Both the position numbers and the translations under genes were made by a program. Of a stretch of DNA of 5,864 nucleotides, positions 1-4,431 are shown piece after piece; the stretch's first letter is position 1, and every line of letters starts with the position of its first letter. Origin of the DNA: Alistipes sp. (GTDB lineage: Bacteria; Bacteroidota; Bacteroidia; Bacteroidales; Rikenellaceae); assembly GCA_029065825.1 (NCBI GenBank), contig JAIEHQ010000198.1:1-5864 (forward strand), given 5' to 3'. The notes below the pieces were generated by a model. It was not told the origin of the DNA. It searched no databases and saw only the letters and a program-made list of their open reading frames with translations.

Positions 1-83
1 TTTTGTAAAAAAACCCCCCCCCCCCCCCCCCCCCTCCCCCACTCGCCCCCCCCCCCCCCCCCCCCCGCACCCACCAAACCCCC
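1..83. repeat. Low-complexity poly-C tract at the window end
   Basis: Two uninterrupted runs of 21 C lie at 14-34 and 46-66. They are separated by a short C-rich stretch with only a few other bases, and are followed by more C-rich sequence to 83. Bases 1-13 are an A/T stretch. No reading frame with sensible protein content crosses the region. On the minus strand this is a G homopolymer beyond a strong hairpin at a likely contig end. That is the usual look of a dark-base poly-G artefact from two-colour sequencing, or of a collapsed assembly end. A genuine variable homopolymer tract is possible but there is no gene here for it to switch. Confidence 0.8.
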
Positions 84-116
84 GGCCCCGGCCCATAATT
101 TTTTCTGGGCGGGGCC
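84..116 (-). terminator. Imperfect GC hairpin downstream of the zinc-ribbon gene, possible terminator
   Basis: The arms at 84-95 and 106-116 pair over 11 base pairs with a single bulged G at 90. They enclose a 10-base A/T-rich loop (96-105). The hairpin begins 27 bases past the zinc-ribbon stop codon in the direction of transcription, where a terminator would be expected. It lacks the classic U-tract: the transcript continues with G-rich sequence, although that part of the window may be artefactual. The stem is seen directly; the terminator role is inferred from its position. Confidence 0.4.
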
Positions 117-143
117 TCCCCGCTTCCCTGCCGCACGCGGCGA

Positions 144-899
144 CTACTCCTCTTCGGAATCTGCAACCAGAATACGGCCGCAATACTCGCAGATGATGAT
201 CTTCTTGCCCTGGCGGATCTCCATCTGGCGCTGGGGCGGAATGCGGTTGAAGCAGCCGCCGCACGCATCGCGCCGCACGGTAACGACAGCCAGTCCGTTG
301 CGCACGCTGTTGCGGATACGCCGGTAGGCGGCCAGCAGACGCTCGTCGATCTTGGCCTCGGCACGCTCCGCCTGAGCCGCGAACTCGGCGACCTGGGCCG
401 CCGTCTCCGCCTCGATGCTCTCCAGCTCGGCACGCTTCGCCTCGAGGTCCTTCTGCCGCTCGGCCATCGCCGCCGTCGTCTCCTCGATCTGCGCCTTCTT
501 GCCCTTGACCCCGGCGGAATACTCCTTCAGACGCTTCTCGGCCAGCTCGATCTCCAGCTCCTGATACTCGATCTCCTTGGTAATGGCATCGAACTCGCGG
601 TTGTTCCGCACGTTGTTCTGCTGCTCCTTATAATTGCCGATAAGTATCTTGGCCTGATCCACCTCGCGCTTGCGCTGCTTCGACAAAGCGTTGAGCTCGT
701 CGATCTCCGCACGTATGTTCTCGATGCGCGCCTTCAGACCCGCCACTTCGTCATCGAGATCCTGCACCTCCAGCGGCAGCTCGCCCTTGACCTTGTTGAT
801 TCCGTCGATCCGGCTGTCGATCTTCTGCAGCTCGTAGAGCGCCAGAATCTTCTCCTGTATCGAATAATCAATGTCGGCCGTCTTTTTCTGTGTTGCCAT
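144..899 (-). CDS. Coiled-coil protein with C-terminal C4 zinc ribbon (zf-RING_7 / DUF164 family)
   Basis: This 251-residue cytoplasmic protein has no signal peptide or membrane segment. Residues about 11-195 are rich in Glu, Lys, Ala and Leu with heptad-like spacing, indicating a long antiparallel coiled coil. The C-terminal domain carries two CxxC pairs, Cys213/Cys216 and Cys237/Cys240, which make one four-cysteine zinc site. The order and length match the PF02591 family, which includes Helicobacter HP0958 and Chlamydia CT398. Those members have been described as protein- or RNA-binding partners linked to RpoN and, in Helicobacter, flagellin mRNA; the role in Bacteroidetes is unknown. The ATG at 899 is chosen because it follows an A-rich leader and gives the family's usual length. 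The gene starts 23 bases after the Nif3 stop and probably also has its own promoter inside the Nif3 coding end. All four zinc ligands are intact. Family assignment is firm, function is not. Confidence 0.93.
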   Translation of the reverse strand: MATQKKTADIDYSIQEKILALYELQKIDSRIDGINKVKGELPLEVQDLDDEVAGLKARIENIRAEIDELNALSKQRKREVDQAKILIGNYKEQQNNVRNNREFDAITKEIEYQELEIELAEKRLKEYSAGVKGKKAQIEETTAAMAERQKDLEAKRAELESIEAETAAQVAEFAAQAERAEAKIDERLLAAYRRIRNSVRNGLAVVTVRRDACGGCFNRIPPQRQMEIRQGKKIIICEYCGRILVADSEEE

Positions 900-922
900 A
901 TCGTATTTTCGTGTTGTTTTGA

Positions 923-1711
923 CTAAACCATGTAACTGATCGGATTGCGAGAGCTTACACTCCTGCGAACCGCAAAGGTAAACAAATTTTTCGACAAAAT
1001 ATCAAATAAAATATCTATTGCGCAATATTCGCTCTCGAAATGGCCTATGTCGGCCACGACGAACTCCCCGCCGGGAGCCATGAAATCGTTGTATTTGAGA
1101 TCGGCCGTCACATAGAGATCGACACCGGCCCGCCGCGCGCACTCGATGAGCGAGCCGCCCGCCCCCGTACAGAGGGCCACCCGTCCGACCGGACGGGCCA
1201 CCGGATCCGAATAGCGGATCGCCCGCAGCGAGAGACGCTCGCGCATCCGCTCCAGAAAAACCTCCAGCGGCACAGGTTCCGCCAAACGGCCCGCCACGCC
1301 GAAGCCCGCACGCCCGCCGTCGGCGGCGGCCGGCTGCAGCACGCTCAGATCGGTCACGCCCAGCATCCCGGCCAGGCGCCAGCTCATTCCGTCCGGCGCG
1401 CTGTCCAGATTGGTGTGGCAGGCGTAGAGGGCGATTCCGCGGCGGATCGCCCGTTCGACGCAGCGCTCCACATAGCTCGCCGAGTTGAACCTTTTGAGCG
1501 GATGGAAAACGATCGGATGGTGCGTGATTATCAGATCGCAGCCTTCGCGTTCGGCCTCGTCCAGCACCTCCTCCGTCACATCGACGGCCAGCAGCGCGGC
1601 ATGCACCCGGTCGTCGTAACGTCCGACGACCAGTCCCGAATTGTCGTACGACTCCTGCGAAGCGAGCGGCGCGAACCGTTCGATCGCCGAAACGACATCC
1701 CTGATCTTCAT
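923..1711 (-). CDS. Nif3/YbgI-family dinuclear metal-centre protein, insert-less form
   Basis: This 262-residue cytoplasmic protein has the complete Nif3 metal site: His64-His65 in the ITHHP motif, Asp103 in TNLD, and His224 with Glu228 in GHFESE. These correspond to His63, His64, Asp101, His215 and Glu219 of E. coli YbgI. The family forms toroidal hexamers with two metals per subunit. It is annotated variously as a GTP cyclohydrolase I type 2 or a hydrolase, and its physiological reaction is unsettled. The two Nif3 halves join directly near residues 125-140, without the roughly 100-residue PII-like insert of long members such as the Bacillus protein. I chose the ATG at 1711 because family members begin with MKI; an in-frame ATG at 1723 adds four residues. 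The frame stays open to a TTG at 1786, which would add an Arg/Ala-rich stretch with no family match. The last codons are unusually AT-rich and contain a promoter motif. It follows the MerR gene with a 78-base spacer holding two hairpins. Confidence 0.94.
   Translation of the reverse strand: MKIRDVVSAIERFAPLASQESYDNSGLVVGRYDDRVHAALLAVDVTEEVLDEAEREGCDLIITHHPIVFHPLKRFNSASYVERCVERAIRRGIALYACHTNLDSAPDGMSWRLAGMLGVTDLSVLQPAAADGGRAGFGVAGRLAEPVPLEVFLERMRERLSLRAIRYSDPVARPVGRVALCTGAGGSLIECARRAGVDLYVTADLKYNDFMAPGGEFVVADIGHFESEYCAIDILFDILSKNLFTFAVRRSVSSRNPISYMV
973..1006 (-). promoter_or_regulatory. Bacteroidetes-type promoter for the zinc-ribbon gene
   Basis: On the minus strand, TACCTTTG (980-973) is a perfect match to the Bacteroidetes -7 element TAnnTTTG. 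A TTTG at 1006-1003 can serve as the -33 element with a 22-base spacer, slightly longer than the usual 19-21. The surrounding DNA is clearly AT-rich within an otherwise GC-rich gene. Transcription would begin near 966, leaving a leader of about 65 bases before the ATG at 899. The element lies inside the last codons of the Nif3 gene, where it encodes part of the Phe-Thr-Phe-Ala-Val segment. No other exact TAnnTTTG was found on the minus strand by eye. Confidence 0.6.
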
Positions 1712-1740
1712 ACTTTCATTCATTATGATTCGACACTGAT

Positions 1741-1782
1741 CCGCCGCTTTCGCGCGGCGGCAGAACGGCGGCCGCACCGCCG
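1741..1782 (-). other. Tandem GC hairpins in the MerR-Nif3 spacer
   Basis: Arms 1741-1747 and 1754-1760 form a 7-bp stem with a 6-base loop. Arms 1766-1771 and 1777-1782 form a 6-bp stem with a 5-base loop. All four arms are versions of CCGCCG/CGGCGG, so alternative pairing between the two hairpins is also possible. They fill most of the spacer after the MerR stop and end 17-29 bases before the candidate Nif3 starts. There is no U-tract, so a classic terminator is unlikely. An mRNA-processing, stability or translation-modulating element is possible but unproven. Confidence 0.45.
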
Positions 1783-1789
1783 CCAACGA

Positions 1790-2383
1790 CTAAAACAACG
1801 ACTGCTCGTAGAAGGCGAAAAGCTCCTTGCCCTCCGGCTCCTCTTTCTCCCTCTTCCGCCGGGGCCGGCGCAGCAGGTCCGGCCGCACCGATTCGTCCTC
1901 CTCCGGATCCGTCTCCGCCTCGATCGCCTCCACCGCCTCCATGGCCTCGACGATCCGCACCGGGCCCTCGATCGGGCAGAACTCCTCCCGCGCGACGGTC
2001 TCGGGCTCCTCCTCGGGCATTCCGGCAGCGGCGACCGCACCGGAGATCGAGTCTGCTGCGACATCGCGAAGCTCCGCGCGCACCTCTTCGAGCAGCGCAC
2101 GCACCTGCTGCAGCCGCTCCAGCAGCTCTACATCGCGCGTGAGCGCCCCCTTGTTGCGCTTGAGCGAACGGTTGGCCCCCTCGAGCGTCATGCCCCGCTC
2201 CTTGACCAGATGATAGATCAGCTTCAGATTCTCCACATCGGCGGGAGAGAACTGACGGTTTCCCTTTTTGTTCTTCTTCGGACGAAGCACGTCGAACTTC
2301 GTCTCCCAGAAACGGATCAGCGACGGATTGACATCGAACATCTCCGCCACCTCGCCCATCGAGTAAAACAGTTTCATGGCCAT
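1790..2383 (-). CDS. MerR-family transcriptional regulator with extended acidic C-terminus
   Basis: This 197-residue DNA-binding protein has a MerR winged helix-turn-helix at residues about 5-78. The helix-turn-helix is about residues 9-30 (MGEVAEMF...PSLIRFWE), the basic wing is about 34-46 (PKKNKKGNRQF), and a helix with YHLVKERGMTLEGA follows. Residues 80-108 look like the usual dimerisation coiled coil. The opening LFYSMGEVAEMFDVN is typical of a Bacteroidetes subgroup, many members of which end near 110-130 residues. Here about 80 more residues follow: an acidic segment, a short EA-type microrepeat (about 146-157), a basic patch (171-180, RRPRRKREK) and a final LFAFYEQSLF. No cysteine set typical of metal sensors or known ligand domain is visible, so the signal is unknown. 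The ATG at 2383 is used; an ATG two codons later is equally possible. It starts 15 bases after the methyltransferase stop, so it is probably co-transcribed. No operator was recognised. Confidence 0.92.
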   Translation of the reverse strand: MAMKLFYSMGEVAEMFDVNPSLIRFWETKFDVLRPKKNKKGNRQFSPADVENLKLIYHLVKERGMTLEGANRSLKRNKGALTRDVELLERLQQVRALLEEVRAELRDVAADSISGAVAAAGMPEEEPETVAREEFCPIEGPVRIVEAMEAVEAIEAETDPEEDESVRPDLLRRPRRKREKEEPEGKELFAFYEQSLF

Positions 2384-2398
2384 ACCGCAAATTCCGGT

Positions 2399-3763
2399 TT
2401 ACAGGTTCACTATCCGCAACGAATTGGGATACATATTATTCACACGTCCGCCGATCCGCTTGGCGAACCCCAGCGCCAGCCCCTCCCCGGTGGTCACGAG
2501 GTTTACCCCCTCGGCGAATCTCCCGGCAGCCACCTCCCGCCGGCGCAGGTAGTCGAGCGCCTCAGGCTCCGGCAGCGCGACGCAGGGCACCGCCTCGCGC
2601 CTGAGTCCGCAATACATCGCCAGCGCCTGGTCGGGCTTGAGGGTTCCTTTGAAAATCTGCCCCATAGCCACTCCCGAAGCGATCACGTTCATCACGCCGG
2701 AGAGCGTCGCCACCGCCTCCCATTGTGCGGACCGACAGGCATAGCAGGTATCTCCGATCGCTGCGAAACGCATCCGCTCCGGCTCCAGCACCCACCGCCT
2801 CAGCTCCTCGCTCTCGCGCCGTCCCACCGGCGCGAAGGGATTGCGCCGGGGTTTGGGCGGACGGCCGCCGCACGAAGCGTCGTCGGCCTTGCGCGCCACC
2901 GCCAGGAAAAAGCCCTCGCCCCGCGCCCGGTGCGGGAAAAAGCGAAAAGTCTGGAACGCACCCCGGCGGCCGCACACCACGCCCCACGCTTCGGGGCAGA
3001 CGATCTCGCGGGAGGGGACGATCTCCCCCCCGGCCTCCGCCGCGAACGCATCGAGCGTCCCTTCGTTCTCCGAACGATTGAAGGTGCAGGTGCTGTAAAG
3101 CAGGATTCCTCCCGGACGCAGCGCCTTCCACGCCTCGCGCAGGATCTCCAGCTGCCGGGCCGCGCACAACCTGACGTTGCCCTCGCTCCACTCCTCGCGC
3201 GCCTCGGGCATCTTGCGGAACATTCCCTCGCCCGAGCAGGGGGCATCGACCGCCACCGCATCGAACCACCCGGTCATCAGGCCCGCCTGAGCCGCATCGC
3301 CCACCGTGACGGCCGTATTGCCCAGCCCCCACTTGCGGACGTTGTCGGCCAGCACCGCCGCACGCTGCCGGCTGATCTCGTTGGCGACGACCAGCCCGTC
3401 GGCCCCGACGAGCGAAGCGTAGAGCGTGGTCTTGCCGCCCGGAGCGGCACAGAGATCGAGCACCCGCTTTCCGGCGAGCGGCTCCCCGGCGAGCGCATGA
3501 GCGACGAACTGCGAGGAGGGCTCCTGCACGTAATAGGCCCCGGCATGGAAGTCGGGATCGCACGTAAACGAGGGGCGTTCGGCCAGATAGCGGCCCAGCG
3601 GCGACCAGGGAATCGGCTCCGCATCCCTCCAGCGGCCCGCGCGCAAGGGATGGAGCCGCACCGAAACGGGCGGCACACCCTCCAGTGCGGCGCACAGGGC
3701 GGCCCCCTCCTGCGCTCCCAGCTCTTCGGCCGTGCGCACTGCGAAGCGTTCGGGCAGGCTCAT
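2399..3763 (-). CDS. NOL1/NOP2/Sun-family (RsmF-like) rRNA cytosine-C5 methyltransferase
   Basis: This 454-residue protein is predicted to transfer a methyl group from S-adenosylmethionine to C5 of a cytosine in RNA, most likely rRNA. An N-terminal RNA-binding part (about 1-85) with YYVQEPSS leads into a Rossmann methyltransferase domain. The SAM-binding motif DLCAAPGGKTT is at 103-113. Motif IV, DAPCSGEG, holds Cys176 (the product-release cysteine in this family), and motif VI, STCTFN, holds Cys226 (the catalytic nucleophile). Both cysteines are present, so the enzyme should be active. Residues about 310-454 fit the RsmF-type C-terminal/PUA-like region, ending with NNMYPNSLRIVNL. E. coli RsmF (YebU) modifies 16S C1407, but the target of this homologue cannot be read from sequence, so no symbol is assigned. 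The ATG at 3763 overlaps the kinase stop as ATGA and is preceded at 7 bases by a strong Shine-Dalgarno, which fixes the start. The MerR gene follows after 15 bases. Confidence 0.95.
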   Translation of the reverse strand: MSLPERFAVRTAEELGAQEGAALCAALEGVPPVSVRLHPLRAGRWRDAEPIPWSPLGRYLAERPSFTCDPDFHAGAYYVQEPSSQFVAHALAGEPLAGKRVLDLCAAPGGKTTLYASLVGADGLVVANEISRQRAAVLADNVRKWGLGNTAVTVGDAAQAGLMTGWFDAVAVDAPCSGEGMFRKMPEAREEWSEGNVRLCAARQLEILREAWKALRPGGILLYSTCTFNRSENEGTLDAFAAEAGGEIVPSREIVCPEAWGVVCGRRGAFQTFRFFPHRARGEGFFLAVARKADDASCGGRPPKPRRNPFAPVGRRESEELRRWVLEPERMRFAAIGDTCYACRSAQWEAVATLSGVMNVIASGVAMGQIFKGTLKPDQALAMYCGLRREAVPCVALPEPEALDYLRRREVAAGRFAEGVNLVTTGEGLALGFAKRIGGRVNNMYPNSLRIVNL

Positions 3764-4395
3764 CGCACACCCTCCTTTTCCGCCGTCAGTTCGGCACGCC
3801 GGGCATCGATGCGGGCACAGATCTTCTCCATGACCGACGCATCCGACACGAAATCCTCGCGGTCCTTATCGACCACGAACACCTCGCCGTCGTAGATATT
3901 CTCGATCCAGTCGTCGTAGCGTTCGTTGAGCCGCCGCAGGTACTCTTCGTCGATGTTCATCTCGTAGGCCCTGCCGCGGCGGCGTATCTGGGATATGAGC
4001 GTCGGCACGTCCGCCTTGAGGTAGATCAGCAGGTCGGGACGCGGCACCAGATTGGTTATCAGTGCGAATATACTCATATAGGTATCGAAGTCCCGCCCCG
4101 ACATAAGCCCCATGCGGTGCAGGTTGTCGGCGAAAATATGGGCATCTTCGTACACCGTGCGGTCCTGGAAGATATCCGCCGCCGGCTCGCGCAGCATCTC
4201 GACGGTCTGTCTGATGCGGCTGCCCAGAAAACAGATCTGCAAATTGAACGACCAACGGTTCATGTCGTCGTAAAAGTCGCCGATGTAGGGGTTGTCGCTC
4301 TCTTCGTAATAGGCCTTCGCCCCGTAACGTTCGGTCAGCATCCCGGTCAGCGTCGTCTTGCCGCTGCCGATATTTCCGGCTATCGCAATATACAT
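3760..4395 (-). CDS. Deoxynucleoside kinase (dGK/dAK/dCK-like family)
   Basis: This 211-residue cytoplasmic enzyme is predicted to phosphorylate deoxynucleosides at the 5' position with ATP in nucleotide salvage. The P-loop GNIGSGKTT is at residues 7-15. Glu31/Glu32 are candidates for the catalytic base. Trp48 and Gln53 fit the nucleobase pocket, and QDRTVYEDAHIF (77-88) is the DRS/ERS-type motif with Asp78-Arg79. PDLLIYL (120-126) is the next core strand, and the Arg-rich RRRGRAYE (138-145) is the LID. Length fits the family. Which base is preferred is not decidable by eye; the sequence resembles the bacterial dAK/dGK group more than thymidine kinase. The ATG at 4395 puts the P-loop at the usual distance from the N-terminus, 36 bases after the GH3 stop, in a locally AT-richer spacer without a convincing promoter or Shine-Dalgarno. 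The stop overlaps the methyltransferase start by 4 bases, suggesting coupled translation. Confidence 0.94.
   Translation of the reverse strand: MYIAIAGNIGSGKTTLTGMLTERYGAKAYYEESDNPYIGDFYDDMNRWSFNLQICFLGSRIRQTVEMLREPAADIFQDRTVYEDAHIFADNLHRMGLMSGRDFDTYMSIFALITNLVPRPDLLIYLKADVPTLISQIRRRGRAYEMNIDEEYLRRLNERYDDWIENIYDGEVFVVDKDREDFVSDASVMEKICARIDARRAELTAEKEGVR
3771..3777 (-). promoter_or_regulatory. Strong Shine-Dalgarno for the RNA methyltransferase
   Basis: The minus strand reads AAGGAGG at 3777-3771, with 7 bases to the ATG at 3763-3761, which is near-ideal spacing. It lies inside the last codons of the kinase gene (Lys-Glu-Gly). Strong Shine-Dalgarno sequences are uncommon in Bacteroidetes, and the other starts in this window lack one. 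It supports the chosen start and re-initiation at the ATGA overlap, though the Lys-Glu-Gly codons could also produce it by chance. Confidence 0.6.
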
Positions 4396-4431
4396 GGTTT
4401 CATTCGAAATTCAAGGGTTAGCGTATGACGG

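Noticed and set aside
130..141. A small inverted repeat just after the zinc-ribbon stop
   Set aside because: It gives only a 4-bp stem with a 4-base loop, which is expected by chance in GC-rich DNA.
1712..1786. N-terminal extension of the Nif3 protein from the TTG at 1786
   Set aside because: The extra residues are encoded by the hairpin-rich spacer and resemble no Nif3 N-terminus. ATG starts at 1711 or 1723 fit the family.
1913..1948. A tandem DNA repeat in the MerR gene
   Set aside because: The near-repeats simply encode the Glu/Ala microrepeat of the tail; unit number is low and imperfect, so it is not listed as a separate DNA repeat.
2562..3770. A 402-codon minus-strand frame overlapping the methyltransferase
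   Set aside because: It is Arg/Gly/Ala-rich without motifs, while the alternative frame has the full set of methyltransferase motifs and catalytic cysteines.
1040..3895. A 951-codon open frame on the plus strand antisense to four genes
   Set aside because: It is very long but rich in Arg, His, Pro and Leu with no recognisable domain, and it runs opposite four well-supported genes and across their spacers. GC-rich codon use on the other strand readily removes stops from this frame, so it is a shadow.
4396..4431. A promoter in the GH3-kinase spacer
   Set aside because: The spacer is AT-richer and contains TAACCCTTG on the minus strand, but this does not match TAnnTTTG and the spacer is too short to separate the genes convincingly.
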